A DNA stretch of 64,000 nucleotides from Acidobacteriaceae bacterium (lineage in GTDB: Bacteria; Acidobacteriota; Terriglobia; Terriglobales; Acidobacteriaceae): the NCBI GenBank assembly GCA_030041435.1, contig JASHNW010000017.1:61541-125540 (forward strand), given 5' to 3'. The number at the start of each line of letters is the position of its first letter. Position 1 is the first letter of the stretch. The position numbers and the translations under genes are program-made. Below the pieces are notes generated by a model that was not told the origin of the DNA, ran no database searches, and saw only the letters and a program-made list of their open reading frames with translations. This document shows, in pieces, positions 1-8,957 of this stretch.

Positions 1-1200
1 GCCGCGAATTTTTCCCTTGTAATCGTCGGTCGAGAAGCGCACGTAGCTCATCGCGCCGGCCTTCACGCGGCCCACACAGGTGCCGAAGGTGTTTTCCTTG
101 CCCACGGTCCCCGCAATGATCGCCTGGAAGTCCATCACCACGTTGGCGAAGAAATGTTTCGGCAGGTTGGAGCAGTGGAAGCAGACGCACTTGTTCTCGT
201 CGTCGCCGTAGTTGTTGTTCCAGTCCAGCAGTGCGCTCGGGGTTTGGCTGGCGAGCGCCAGTGCATGCATAGAAACCGTTCCCATCACATCGGTTTCGCA
301 CGCCGCCGGCAGCAGGTTGTCGCTCATCATGCTCATGATGGTGCAGGGCACTACGCCGAAGTTCTCTTCGAGCGAGGTCCAGCACTGCACCGCGCTCACG
401 GTGCAGTGCGAATCTTTCATGAAGCGCTCGATGGCCACGCCCAGCTTCGCCATCTTCAGCAGCGCCGGAGCCGGCACGCCGCCGGTGGGCACGTACGCCT
501 CAATCGCCTTCAGCTTCGCCGCCACATCGCCGTCGTTGTCCTTCATGCGCCCGACAGCGCCGAAGATATCCGAGAGATCGAGCGTGACCACAGAAATCCC
601 GTAGCGCTCCAGCAGCTTCTCGCTGTAGCGGACGGTGTTGAAAGCCTGCGGCCGCGCGCCGATGGCGCCGATGCGCAGCTTTTTGAGCCCATTCGCCACG
701 CGGCAGACCTTCGCGAACCAGTCGAGGTCCCTGGCGAATTCCGCCGAGCTGGGCTGCACGGTGTGCTTTGCCGTGATGGAGTACGGAATGCCGTACTGCA
801 TGAGGTTGTTGCAGGCCGACATCTTGCCGCAGAAGCTGTCGCGGCGGTCGGAGATCTTCATATCGTCGCGGCGGTCGGGCGTGGCCTGCACCAGCACCGG
901 CACATCGAGCTTCGAGTAGCGGATGGAGTCCGCGATGCCGCGCTCGTCTCCGAAATTGGGCAGCGTGACGACGATGCCGTCGATCTCGTCGCGATGCGCG
1001 CGGAACAGATCGCCGCAGCGGATGGCGTCGTCGTGGGTTTCGACCGAGCCGAACTTCGACTGCTCGGGGGTGAGCGTGATGGCCCGGATGCCGGCTTTTT
1101 CCAGCACGCCCAGCATCTCTTCGCGTCCTTCTTTGGCCAGATGATCGGGGAAAAATCCGCGGTTCCCCACAATAACGCCGAATGTCAGTTGCTTCGTCAT
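1..1200 (-). CDS. L-fucose/L-arabinose isomerase-like protein (3' end outside window)
   Basis: The reading frame runs from ATG at 1200 to the window edge with no stop, giving 400 codons. It begins MTKQLTFGVIVGNRGFFP and matches the architecture of the L-fucose isomerase-like family (full proteins about 470 aa), which interconverts aldoses and ketoses in the cytoplasm with a bound divalent metal. The C-terminal part carries the Cys/His-rich stretch KCVCFHCSN typical of that group. An AAAGGA ribosome site lies 7 bases upstream of the start. It is the last visible gene of a minus-strand operon with an araD-type epimerase and a Na+/sugar symporter, so it probably supplies the ketose that is later phosphorylated. 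The substrate (L-arabinose, L-fucose or another sugar) cannot be decided from the sequence, and no ribulokinase is in view. Confidence 0.75.
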   Translation of the reverse strand, partial: MTKQLTFGVIVGNRGFFPDHLAKEGREEMLGVLEKAGIRAITLTPEQSKFGSVETHDDAIRCGDLFRAHRDEIDGIVVTLPNFGDERGIADSIRYSKLDVPVLVQATPDRRDDMKISDRRDSFCGKMSACNNLMQYGIPYSITAKHTVQPSSAEFARDLDWFAKVCRVANGLKKLRIGAIGARPQAFNTVRYSEKLLERYGISVVTLDLSDIFGAVGRMKDNDGDVAAKLKAIEAYVPTGGVPAPALLKMAKLGVAIERFMKDSHCTVSAVQCWTSLEENFGVVPCTIMSMMSDNLLPAACETDVMGTVSMHALALASQTPSALLDWNNNYGDDENKCVCFHCSNLPKHFFANVVMDFQAIIAGTVGKENTFGTCVGRVKAGAMSYVRFSTDDYKGKIRG

Positions 1201-1229
1201 AATGCCGTCCTTTTGATGAATTCCCTGTA

Positions 1230-1436
1230 TTAGTGGTGACTCCGGAACCTGATGGTGTAGAACAGTCCGCCTGCCGTCATCATGCCGCCCCACCAGATGG
1301 GCGCATGCAACTGCCACAGCACCGGCTCAACGGCCGGCGGGTGCACAAGCTCCCACAACCCGGTGGCCGTAATCAGCAGGCCGTAGCAGAGCAGCAGGAT
1401 GCCTGAGAAGAACCAGATGGATGTATGTCCGCGCAT
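1230..1436 (-). CDS. Small two-helix membrane protein beside the symporter
   Basis: This 68-residue protein has two predicted membrane helices, roughly residues 7-28 and 45-63, joined by a short Pro-rich loop (HPPAVEP). No family was recognised. Its ATG follows the stop codon of the symporter gene by 10 bases and has an AGGAGAG ribosome site 6 bases upstream, so it is very likely translated from the same mRNA. Position and size suggest an accessory subunit or stability factor for the symporter; this is inference only. A small partner gene beside a sodium:solute symporter is known for other members of the superfamily, but the proteins are not obviously related to this one. Confidence 0.6.
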   Translation of the reverse strand: MRGHTSIWFFSGILLLCYGLLITATGLWELVHPPAVEPVLWQLHAPIWWGGMMTAGGLFYTIRFRSHH

Positions 1437-1446
1437 AGCCGCTCTC

Positions 1447-3171
1447 CTACCAGAAGATGATGTTGAGCCCGATGAAGACGACCGCTATCACGCTGGCCCA
1501 CACAATGGGCTTCTGATACCAGTGGTCGTCGTGCTCCTCGGGAAGCTTCGTGGCCCCATAGACCAGGCCTTCCAGCTCCGACTCCGGACGCGGCTGCGTC
1601 ATGAGGCTGACTACGACAGTGACGATGACGCACACCAGCCACGACCAGAGGGCCCGGTACATATCCTCGGCCATCACTTTCGCATCCGGCGACAGCGCCA
1701 CATAGCGGAGCGCTGCGGGGTTAAAGTGCACCCACACCCACAGACCGATGGCCGTACAGGTTCCCGCCAGCAGCCCCCAGAAGCCGCCCGCTTTCGTGGC
1801 GCGCTTCCACAGCATGCCCAGAATGACGGTGCCGAACAGCGGCGCGATGAAGAAGCTGAACAGGGCCTGCACGTAATCCATAATGCTGGCTGCGTGCTGC
1901 ACGATGTACGCGGTGCCCACCGAGATGAGCACGCCGATGAACGTGCACCAGCGGCCCATTGCCACATAGTGACTGTCGCTGGCCTTTCGGTTCAGGAAGG
2001 CGCCGTAGATGTCGTAGGTCCAAACCGTGGCGAAGGCGCTTACGTTGCCTGCCATGCCGGACATGAAGCCGGCAATCAACGCCGTTACGCCCAGGCCGAG
2101 CAGTCCCGGTCCGCAGTAGCGCACCAGCATCAGCGGCAGCACTTCGTTATAGCTGTGCTGCCCCGTCGCTGCCGCCACGTTGGCCGGCACCAGATGCACA
2201 GGCAGCACGGAGAGCGCCAGCAGTCCGGGCAGAATCACGATGAAGGGCACGCACATTTTGAAGGCCGCGCCGATAATGGGCGACATGCGCGCGGCGCGCA
2301 GGTTGTGCGCCGAGAGCACGCGCTGCACCACCAGAAAATCCGTCGTCCAGTAGCCGAAACTGATCACGATGCCAAGGCCAAAGACGATCCCCGTCCAGTG
2401 AATGCCCATGGGATTGTCTTTGAAGTGCGCGGTCGTGCTCCACAGATGCGTGTAGTCGGTCGTGCCCAGCCGCGTTGCAATCTGATGCTTCAGGTTGGTC
2501 CAGCCGCCGCACTCCACCAGGCCCAGAATGGGGATGAGGAGCGCGCCCAGCCAGATGAGCAGGAACTGCAGCACCTCATTGAAAATGGCCGAGCGCAGCC
2601 CGCCCAGGGCCACATAGATGGCCACGGTGATGGACGACACCCAGATGCTGAAGCTGAGGTTCCAGCCCAGCACCACCTTCATGACCACCGCCATCGCGAA
2701 CATGTTGATGCCACTCATCAGCACGGTCATCAGGGCGAAGCAGATGGCGGAAAGTGCGCGTGTGCCGTCGCCATAGCGCAGGTGCAGATAGCCCGGCACC
2801 GAGTGCGTCCTGGAGATGTAATAGAACGGCATCATCACGATGCCGAGGAAGAGCATCGCCGGAATGGCGCCGATCCAGTACCAGTGCGTAGCCAGGATGC
2901 CGTACTGATAGGCGGAGCCGGCCCAGCCCATCAGTTCCAGCGACCCGAGGTTGGCGGAAACGAAGCTCAGTCCGGCGATCCACGCCGTCATCTCGCGGCC
3001 CGCCATAAAGAACTCCTCGCTGGTATTCGAGGAGCCCTTCAAATAGAAGCCGATGTAGATGACGATCCCGAAGTAGATCGCGATGACCGCGATGTCCACT
3101 CCGGAGAGGCGTACCAGCGAGTGTTGAACCGACGCCGCGAGAAGGCCGGCGGGTGCGAGTGCGAGGGTCAT
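1447..3171 (-). CDS. Sodium:solute symporter (SGLT-like sugar transporter)
   Basis: A 574-residue polytopic inner-membrane protein with 13-14 hydrophobic segments. Residues around 64-92 carry the family signature pattern S-x4-SxNxGS-x4-GxAG (seen as LSFVSANLGSLELMGWAGS), followed by VPGYLHLRYGD. This is the APC-fold SSS family, which couples inward Na+ movement to sugar uptake. The gene lies 66 bases downstream of the epimerase gene and directly upstream of the small membrane protein and the isomerase, so the likely cargo is the pentose or deoxysugar handled by these enzymes. Start at ATG 3171 gives a short periplasmic N-terminus before the first helix, as in relatives. Substrate assignment is inferred from context. 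Confidence 0.88.
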   Translation of the reverse strand: MTLALAPAGLLAASVQHSLVRLSGVDIAVIAIYFGIVIYIGFYLKGSSNTSEEFFMAGREMTAWIAGLSFVSANLGSLELMGWAGSAYQYGILATHWYWIGAIPAMLFLGIVMMPFYYISRTHSVPGYLHLRYGDGTRALSAICFALMTVLMSGINMFAMAVVMKVVLGWNLSFSIWVSSITVAIYVALGGLRSAIFNEVLQFLLIWLGALLIPILGLVECGGWTNLKHQIATRLGTTDYTHLWSTTAHFKDNPMGIHWTGIVFGLGIVISFGYWTTDFLVVQRVLSAHNLRAARMSPIIGAAFKMCVPFIVILPGLLALSVLPVHLVPANVAAATGQHSYNEVLPLMLVRYCGPGLLGLGVTALIAGFMSGMAGNVSAFATVWTYDIYGAFLNRKASDSHYVAMGRWCTFIGVLISVGTAYIVQHAASIMDYVQALFSFFIAPLFGTVILGMLWKRATKAGGFWGLLAGTCTAIGLWVWVHFNPAALRYVALSPDAKVMAEDMYRALWSWLVCVIVTVVVSLMTQPRPESELEGLVYGATKLPEEHDDHWYQKPIVWASVIAVVFIGLNIIFW

Positions 3172-3237
3172 GCCAGGTCGAGCCTCGGTGTGCCACGAAG
3201 TGCGGGAACGCGAGCTGGGGCAACTGCGGTTCCAGGT

Positions 3238-3930
3238 TTAGCTACGTTGCCCGTAAGTGGCCTTCGCGCCGTGCTTACGGAAATAATGCCGATCCAGCAA
3301 AGCCTGCGACACTCCGGCGCACGCCGGGTTGAGTGTCGCTGTGTAGTATGCCATCCGCGCCACGGCTTCGAGCACCACCGCATGATACGCTGCGCTCATC
3401 GCGTCCGCGCCCCACGTGAAGGGAGCGTGCCCGGCAACCAGCACGCCCGGCACCGCCTCCGGGTCCAGATTGTGAAAGCGGTCGATGATCTTCCGCCCGG
3501 TGTTCAACACGTAATCTCCACCGATCTCTTCCGCGCTCAGTTCCTCGGTCACCGGAACAGGCCCGTAGAAGTAGTCCGCATGGGTGGTGCCGTACGCGGG
3601 AATCTCGCGTCCCGCCTGCGCCCACGCCGTGGCAAACTCAGAGTGCGTGTGGACTACGCCGCCGATCGCGGGGAAGGCCCGATACAACTCGAGGTGCGTA
3701 GCCAGGTCCGACGAGGGCTTCAACGTGCCTTCGACAATCCTGCCCTCCAGATCGCTCACCACCATGTCGCCGGCCGTCATGGTTTCGTAGGGAACGCCGC
3801 TGGGTTTGATTGCCACCAGTCCCTGTTCCCGGTCGATGCCGCTGGCATTGCCGAAGGTGTACAACACCAGACCCCGGCGCACCAGTTCCAGGTTGGCTTC
3901 CAGAACGTGAGATTTCAGAGATTCGAGCAT
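3238..3930 (-). CDS. araD: L-ribulose-5-phosphate 4-epimerase (class II aldolase fold)
   Basis: A 230-residue cytoplasmic protein, the usual length for AraD. It interconverts L-ribulose 5-phosphate and D-xylulose 5-phosphate, feeding pentoses into the pentose phosphate pathway. Phosphate-binding motifs FGNASG (26-31) and KPSG (42-45) are present. The Zn-binding residues fall where expected for AraD: Asp75 in SSDLATH, His94 and His96 in VHTHSE, and His168 in AGHAPF. L-fuculose-phosphate aldolase is a close relative, but length and motif spacing favour AraD. It is the first gene of the minus-strand operon with the symporter, small membrane protein and isomerase. Confidence 0.88.
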   Translation of the reverse strand: MLESLKSHVLEANLELVRRGLVLYTFGNASGIDREQGLVAIKPSGVPYETMTAGDMVVSDLEGRIVEGTLKPSSDLATHLELYRAFPAIGGVVHTHSEFATAWAQAGREIPAYGTTHADYFYGPVPVTEELSAEEIGGDYVLNTGRKIIDRFHNLDPEAVPGVLVAGHAPFTWGADAMSAAYHAVVLEAVARMAYYTATLNPACAGVSQALLDRHYFRKHGAKATYGQRS

Positions 3931-3974
3931 ACGTTTACTTTACTTCCAGACGCGCGCTGCACGGAGTAGCGGTT

Positions 3975-4000
3975 ATTTTACTAAATCGATGTACCGATGT
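3975..4000 (-). promoter_or_regulatory. Candidate promoter/operator of the araD operon
   Basis: Upstream of araD on the minus strand a TAAAAT box (3975-3980) lies about 45 bases before the start codon. It is next to a tandem 8-base motif, ATCGATGT then ACCGATGT (3985-4000, plus-strand reading), which could bind a sugar-responsive regulator. No convincing -35 box was seen, so this is a weak call. The rest of the 3931-4134 gap shows nothing else. Confidence 0.25.
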
Positions 4001-4134
4001 CGCCACTTTTTCAAACTCCTGACACGAACCCCGCACGCCGTGTTCGTCGAGGCTTCCGCAGCTTGCGGGCCGGCCCTTTGCGCGGGGAAAGCATGCGCGC
4101 GTCCGAATAAGCGGAAGCACTGATTTGGCGCGGC

Positions 4135-5496
4135 TCAGCGCCCTCCCGTGCCGCCCGGGCCGAAGTCCGCCACCCCCGCCTGCACCGTCGTCTTGTCGTC
4201 CTTGCCGTTCCGGAACGCCCAGGCCCCGTAAACGCGGTTGTTCCAGGCCGCCAGGCCCAGATAGTCTCCCACGAAGACTCCCTCGGGGTCGAAAGGCGTC
4301 GTGGTCCACGCGTAATTTGCAAAGGTTTTCCCGGCGTCGGCGGAGCGCGCCAGCACCACGATCTGCTGCTTGTTTTTGGGATCTTCGCGGCGGTCGTAGA
4401 ACACCACGTTCACCGCTCCGGTCACCGGATCGACCGCCAGCCACTCAAAGAAATGATCGGCGCCGTCGTGCACCGGATCGTTGTTCACCTTGATGGGCGC
4501 GCTCCAGTTCTTTCCGCGATCCCTCGAGACGCTCAGGAAAATATCCACTTCGCCATTGCGGAAGTCGCTCCAGGTCACGTACATCGTTCCGCCCTTCGGG
4601 CTTCTGCGCGGATCGATGGCAATCTGCGGAAATCCGTTGGCGCGATCCATCCCGTCAATCGCAAACATGATTGGCGCCGTGGTCAGGATGTCGCGTGCGC
4701 GGGAGAACGTCCGTCCTCCATTGTGCGACTCGACCAGCTCGATGCGATTCCGTTCGGCCCACACGCCGTACACCGTCCCGTCCGGCCCCACCGCGCCGTC
4801 AAAGCCCTCCAGCGCGCCATTGTCGTCGCGCGGCAGGCCGCGGTCGCGGGCGATCTCGATGGGCCGCGACCACGTCAACCCGTCGTCGGTCGAGCGCGAG
4901 AACAGCATCTGCGAATCGATCAGCGTCCATCGCGTCCAGCCTACATACAGATTGCCTGCGTACCTGCTCTTCGAGCCATCGGCAAAGAAGTACGGCTTGT
5001 CCTCGAAGGGAATGCCTGGCGCCGTCGGCTGCGCCACCACCGTCCGCAACTGCGGCTCCCACGTTCTGCCGCCATCGAGCGAGCGGCGAAGAAATATCCC
5101 GTTCCGCGTCGCGTTATGGGCCCAGTAATTAAAGGTGCCCAGCTTGTCGAACGCAATGCAGCCCAGAATCGCGTGGCCTTTGTTGTCGAAGACCACAGAA
5201 ACGTCGCCCGACATTTTGTAATCCGGCGGCGTCACGCCCTGGGCCAGCGTCCACGTTCTCCCGGCGTCTTCCGAATAGGCGGCCTGCGCCGAGTACTGAA
5301 AGACCGTCACCACCTGCTGCGGGTTTAGCGGATTCACCGCGACGCTCGGCTCCGACCAGGTCCCTGGCTGCGCGGAAAGCGTCGTCACCTGCGCCCCCGG
5401 AGCGGGCGGCAACGTCTGCGCGGAAACGGCTGAACCGAAGGCAGTCACAAGAAAGGCCGCAAGCAGCGGCCGGCCCGAAAACATCATGCGTTCCAT
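4135..5496 (-). CDS. Exported BNR/Asp-box repeat protein (sialidase-like propeller)
   Basis: From ATG 5496 the protein is 453 residues and begins with a signal peptide (LLAAFLVTAFGSAVSA). At least six Asp-box-like repeats of the form S-x-D-x-G-x-T-W occur through the chain, for example YSEDAGRTW, RSLDGGRTW, RSTDDGLTW, ESHNGGRTF, VSRDRGKNW and RSADAGKTF. They predict a six-bladed beta-propeller like sialidases. The arginine triad and Tyr/Glu pair of true sialidases could not be assigned, so enzymatic activity is uncertain; many such proteins are non-catalytic. An upstream in-frame codon at 5568 would nearly abut the preceding gene and lacks a signal peptide, so 5496 is preferred (5487 is also possible). 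Confidence 0.72.
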   Translation of the reverse strand: MERMMFSGRPLLAAFLVTAFGSAVSAQTLPPAPGAQVTTLSAQPGTWSEPSVAVNPLNPQQVVTVFQYSAQAAYSEDAGRTWTLAQGVTPPDYKMSGDVSVVFDNKGHAILGCIAFDKLGTFNYWAHNATRNGIFLRRSLDGGRTWEPQLRTVVAQPTAPGIPFEDKPYFFADGSKSRYAGNLYVGWTRWTLIDSQMLFSRSTDDGLTWSRPIEIARDRGLPRDDNGALEGFDGAVGPDGTVYGVWAERNRIELVESHNGGRTFSRARDILTTAPIMFAIDGMDRANGFPQIAIDPRRSPKGGTMYVTWSDFRNGEVDIFLSVSRDRGKNWSAPIKVNNDPVHDGADHFFEWLAVDPVTGAVNVVFYDRREDPKNKQQIVVLARSADAGKTFANYAWTTTPFDPEGVFVGDYLGLAAWNNRVYGAWAFRNGKDDKTTVQAGVADFGPGGTGGR

Positions 5497-5578
5497 TATC
5501 CATGGCGGAAGCAGCCTGCACGGTGCGGCCGGCGCGCAGCCACAAATCGCGCAGGAGCCGGGCCGCACCGGTGGGCCT

Positions 5579-6376
5579 CTACTGCGCCACCGTCAGCTCG
5601 ACGGGCGTGCTCGCGTCCACGCGATAACCCGCGGGCGGATTCTGCGCCACGATGGTTCCCGACGGCGCAACAGGCTTAGCCGGCGCAGGGGGTGCGACCC
5701 CTGCCGATGTTGCGCCCGGCGCGGTCACCGGCGGCACATGCATGTCCTCAGTCTTCAGCGGAGCCAGTTGCAGACCCGCGCGCGTGAGCGCCAGCGCTGC
5801 TGCGGTAAACAACTGCCCCTGCAGATCCGGCATCACGAACGCAACGGATTGCTCCGACGGCTGCAGGGCTGCTTCGGGACTCGCGATGAGCAGATTGACA
5901 ATCGGCCCCGCGACTCCTGAGGCACCCGGCTCCGGGCTCTGCGCAATCACCGTGCCCTGCTGCGCGCCGGCCTGCGGCAGCGCCGCCACCGTTCCCACCT
6001 GCAACCCTGCGCGCCGAATGTCGATGGTCGCAACGCGCTCGTCTTTGCCGATGGTGTCGGGAACCGCGAGCTTCTGCGGGCCCAGGCTCTCGGTCAGCCA
6101 CACGCGCCATCCGCGCCGCACGATCGTCCCCGGAAGCGGCGACTGATTTGCCACGCGGCCCGGCGGCACATCGGTCGAATAGAGCCGACTCTCCACGTGC
6201 AGCGCCAGCCCCGCCGAGGCCGCCTGCTGCCCGGCTTCGGCCATCGTGAGGCCGTGAAAATCTGGAGTCGAGACTTCCGCTCCGTGGATGGCAAAGTGCA
6301 TGGTGACGATGGCCGACGTCATCGCCACCACCGTCAGCAGCAGCACTACCAGCACGAAGCGGAAGAAGCCAATCAT
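5579..6376 (-). CDS. Membrane-anchored protein with three PASTA domains
   Basis: From ATG 6376 the 265-residue protein has one N-terminal membrane helix (about 5-28, FFRFVLVVLLLTVVAMT) followed by three PASTA repeats outside the membrane, roughly 36-100, 103-166 and 178-265. The third is split by a Pro/Ala-rich insert (APGATSAGVAPPAPAKP). PASTA domains usually bind peptidoglycan or muropeptides, but here there is no kinase or transpeptidase domain. The start codon overlaps the OsmC stop as ATGA (6373-6376), which indicates translational coupling. Longer starts up to 6640 would overlap the OsmC gene in another frame and are rejected. Confidence 0.75.
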   Translation of the reverse strand: MIGFFRFVLVVLLLTVVAMTSAIVTMHFAIHGAEVSTPDFHGLTMAEAGQQAASAGLALHVESRLYSTDVPPGRVANQSPLPGTIVRRGWRVWLTESLGPQKLAVPDTIGKDERVATIDIRRAGLQVGTVAALPQAGAQQGTVIAQSPEPGASGVAGPIVNLLIASPEAALQPSEQSVAFVMPDLQGQLFTAAALALTRAGLQLAPLKTEDMHVPPVTAPGATSAGVAPPAPAKPVAPSGTIVAQNPPAGYRVDASTPVELTVAQ

Positions 6377-6774
6377 GATGCGTATTCGATGGAGTAATCG
6401 ATGCTGGCCGATTTCTCCAGCATCTTCGAAACCGAGCAGTACTTGTTCTTCGACAGAGCTACCGCGTCCTGAGCGGCCTTCTCTGCAACCTTCCCGCGAA
6501 TTTTGTAGGTGAGATGGATGCTTGTGAATACCCGAGGAGGCTCCGGCGCCTGCTCCGCCTCGGCCGTGACGGTCAGACCCGCCAGCGGTTCGCGCTTCTT
6601 CTTCAGAATGCTCACCACATCCATCGAGGTGCACCCGCACAGCGCCGTCAGCACAGCTTCCATCGGGCTCAGCCCTGCGGCGTGCTCCGCTCCCGCGTCA
6701 AAATGCACAATGTGTCCGCTCTGCGACTTTCCGTCGTAGAGGTCTTCGCCTTTCCACTCCACACTCGCAATCAC
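6373..6774 (-). CDS. OsmC family protein (peroxide/organic hydroperoxide type)
   Basis: A 133-residue OsmC-fold protein. The start is GTG at 6774, chosen because a GGGAGGAG ribosome site lies about 7 bases upstream and the encoded VIASVEWKGEDLYDG is the normal family beginning; the longer ORF to 6843 adds unrelated residues. The active-site region has the conserved CGCTSMDVV segment, with Cys near residue 48, and a second Cys in NKYCSVSKML. Family members reduce hydroperoxides with two such cysteines. It overlaps the downstream PASTA gene by four bases. Confidence 0.82.
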   Translation of the reverse strand: MIASVEWKGEDLYDGKSQSGHIVHFDAGAEHAAGLSPMEAVLTALCGCTSMDVVSILKKKREPLAGLTVTAEAEQAPEPPRVFTSIHLTYKIRGKVAEKAAQDAVALSKNKYCSVSKMLEKSASIDYSIEYAS

Positions 6775-6856
6775 GCCTGCTCCTCCCGGTCGCCGCGGCC
6801 TCTGAGCCGCCCGGCGACATTCCAACTGAATGCGATTCTCCACCCTCGCATTGGAT

Positions 6857-7615
6857 TCATCGCCGCGGCTTCATCCCGCTCCATAAACCGGCAATGCCGA
6901 AGCTGTACGGCGTCCACGCAACGTCGGTAAAACCTGCTGCCTGCATCATCTCGAGCATTGCCGGCGGCGAAGGAAACTTCGCCACCGACTCCGGCAGGTA
7001 AGTGTACGCACTGCCCTGGCCGGAGATACGCGAGCCGATCACCGGCAGGACGCGCCGGAAATAAAAAGCGTAAAGCTTCCCCACCAGGCCGCCCGGTTCG
7101 CTGAAATCCAGAATGCCCACCTGGCCGCCCGGCGCCAGCACGCGAAAAAACTCCGCCAGCCCCTCCTGGTAATTCGCCAGATTGCGAAATCCAAACGCCG
7201 TCGTGATCAGGTCGAGCGAAGCGTCGCCCATCGGTAAATGCAGCGCGTCGGCTTCGAGGATGGTCGCCCTGTCCGGCGGCAGCTTCTTCGCCGCGCGCGC
7301 CAGCATCGCGGGTGAGAAGTCCGCCGCAATCACCTTGACCGCCTGCGCGGGACGCCGCCGCAGCAGCGCCAGCGTCATATCGCCGGTGCCGCAGCAAATG
7401 TCCAGCACTCGCGTCTCCGGCCGCGCCAGAATCTGGCGGAAGCGCCGCGCCGTCCGCCACCACCACACGCGATCCACATTGCACGACAGCACGTGGTTGA
7501 GCAGATCGTAGCGCGGGGCGATGCGGTCGAACATGTCGCGCACCGCGCGCGCCGAGCTGGCCTCGTCCTGTGCCCCCGCGGGCCGCGATCCGGCTGTGTG
7601 CGCTGTGTTTCGCAA
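6857..7615 (-). CDS. ubiE: Demethylmenaquinone/ubiquinone C-methyltransferase
   Basis: A UbiE/MenG-type methyltransferase of about 250 residues that methylates the quinone ring with S-adenosylmethionine. The SAM site VLDICCGTGDMTL, the UbiE signatures FGFRNLAN and ILDFSEP, and the N-terminal RDMFDRIAPRYDLLNHVLS are all visible. In acidobacteria the product is expected to be menaquinone, but the sequence does not prove this. The start is uncertain: TTG at 7615 is used because an ATG at 7828 would run into the divergent GH5 gene, while ATG 7534 would cut into the conserved N-terminus. It lies 82 bases upstream of the OsmC gene on the same strand. Confidence 0.82.
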   Translation of the reverse strand: MRNTAHTAGSRPAGAQDEASSARAVRDMFDRIAPRYDLLNHVLSCNVDRVWWWRTARRFRQILARPETRVLDICCGTGDMTLALLRRRPAQAVKVIAADFSPAMLARAAKKLPPDRATILEADALHLPMGDASLDLITTAFGFRNLANYQEGLAEFFRVLAPGGQVGILDFSEPGGLVGKLYAFYFRRVLPVIGSRISGQGSAYTYLPESVAKFPSPPAMLEMMQAAGFTDVAWTPYSFGIAGLWSGMKPRR

Positions 7616-7722
7616 AGGCCAGCATATCGCAGCGATGAAGCAATGAGCGAAGGACCGGTCAGCTAAGAAGCAGTTAGCAGGGGACGCGGATGATGAGCCG
7701 CTTCGTGGTATAACGCTGCCGT

Positions 7723-8859
7723 ATGAAAAACTCCGTTCGCTGGCTTTCTGTGCCGCTTTTCGCATCTCTTCTGCCTCTTCTCTCGGCCGCAGCCCAGGAT
7801 CAAAACTCCATCGCCTTCGAGCGCGCACAGCATCTGCAGCACGGCATCAATACCAGCATGTGGTTCGCGCAGGCTGACGACTACTCAGCGCAGCGCCTTG
7901 CGACCTACACCACGCCCCAGGATATCGCCCTCATCGCGGCTATGGGCTTCGACCACTGCCGCGTCAGCATCGATGCCGGACCGCTGCTCGCCTGGCAGCG
8001 CGCCGGCGAAGAAACGCCGTTTATGTCGGCGCTCGACAAGGCCGTTCGCGCCATGCTCGACGATCATCTCTCCGTCATCATCGACATCCATCCCACCAGC
8101 GAGTACAAGGCCGAGCTGTTCCAGGGCCAGGCCGGCGTCGCCGCCTTTACGTCGCTCTGGCACGCCCTCGCCGCGCACTTCGCCCCCGTCGATGCCGAGC
8201 ACATCTTCTTCGAGATCATGAACGAGCCCGAGCAGAGCGACCCGTACCGCTGGCAGGGCATCGAGGCTACGGTCGCCGACGCCATCCGCCAGGCCGCCCC
8301 GCAGAACACCATCATCGCCGCCGGCGCGCACTGGTCGGGCATCCCGGACCTGCTGGTGCTGGAGCCGCTCGCCGACGCCAACGTCATCTATACCTTCCAC
8401 GATTACGAACCATTCCCTTTTACGCATCAGGGAGCTACATGGGCCGGCGAGGGGGTGATGCCGGAGCGCGGCATCCCGTACCCTTCCACGCCGGAAAACA
8501 TCGCGCCGAAACTCTCGCAGGAGCCGACGCTCTCGGGCCAGCTCTTCCTTGACAACTACGGCGAAGACCGCTGGGACAGCGCGCGTATTGAGAACTATAT
8601 TTCCTTCGCCGCGAAGTGGTCCGCGCTGCATCACGTGCCGGTCTATTGCGGCGAATTCGGCGTGTTCCGCGACTTTTCTCCGCCGGACGCGCGTTCCCGC
8701 TGGCTGCATGACATGCGCGTCGCGCTTGAGAAGAACCATATTGGCTGGGCCATGTGGGATTACCAGGGTGGATTCAGCGTCGTGACGAAGGCCAACGGCG
8801 TCACTACGCCGGACCTGCAGGTGCTGCAGGCCCTCGGCCTGCACGCGCCGCAGGAATAA
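7723..8859 (+). CDS. Exported glycoside hydrolase family 5 (cellulase-like)
   Basis: A 378-residue protein with a signal peptide cleaved near residue 24 (LLPLLSAAAQ) and a GH5 (beta/alpha)8 barrel. The acid/base Glu168 lies in FFEIMNEPE and the nucleophile Glu311 in VYCGEFGVF. Other barrel signatures are DIHPT (121-125), FHDYEPFPFTHQ and MWDYQGGF near the end. GH5 enzymes cleave beta-1,4-glucans, mannans and related plant polymers; the exact substrate is not predictable here. No carbohydrate-binding module is attached. A TATAAC box lies about 14 bases before the ATG. Confidence 0.88.
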   Translation: MKNSVRWLSVPLFASLLPLLSAAAQDQNSIAFERAQHLQHGINTSMWFAQADDYSAQRLATYTTPQDIALIAAMGFDHCRVSIDAGPLLAWQRAGEETPFMSALDKAVRAMLDDHLSVIIDIHPTSEYKAELFQGQAGVAAFTSLWHALAAHFAPVDAEHIFFEIMNEPEQSDPYRWQGIEATVADAIRQAAPQNTIIAAGAHWSGIPDLLVLEPLADANVIYTFHDYEPFPFTHQGATWAGEGVMPERGIPYPSTPENIAPKLSQEPTLSGQLFLDNYGEDRWDSARIENYISFAAKWSALHHVPVYCGEFGVFRDFSPPDARSRWLHDMRVALEKNHIGWAMWDYQGGFSVVTKANGVTTPDLQVLQALGLHAPQE

Positions 8860-8957
8860 TTGCGGAACTCCGCATCCGCCGCCTGCGTAAGATGGATTGT
8901 GGTGCGGCGGCCGCCGCCAACCAGCCCGGCCGCTGATTCGCACAGCGAGGGATTGCC

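Noticed and set aside
1399..3969. 856-codon plus-strand ORF opposite the symporter and epimerase genes
   Set aside because: It covers two well-supported minus-strand genes, is His/Arg/Gln-rich and has no domain; typical antisense frame in GC-rich DNA.
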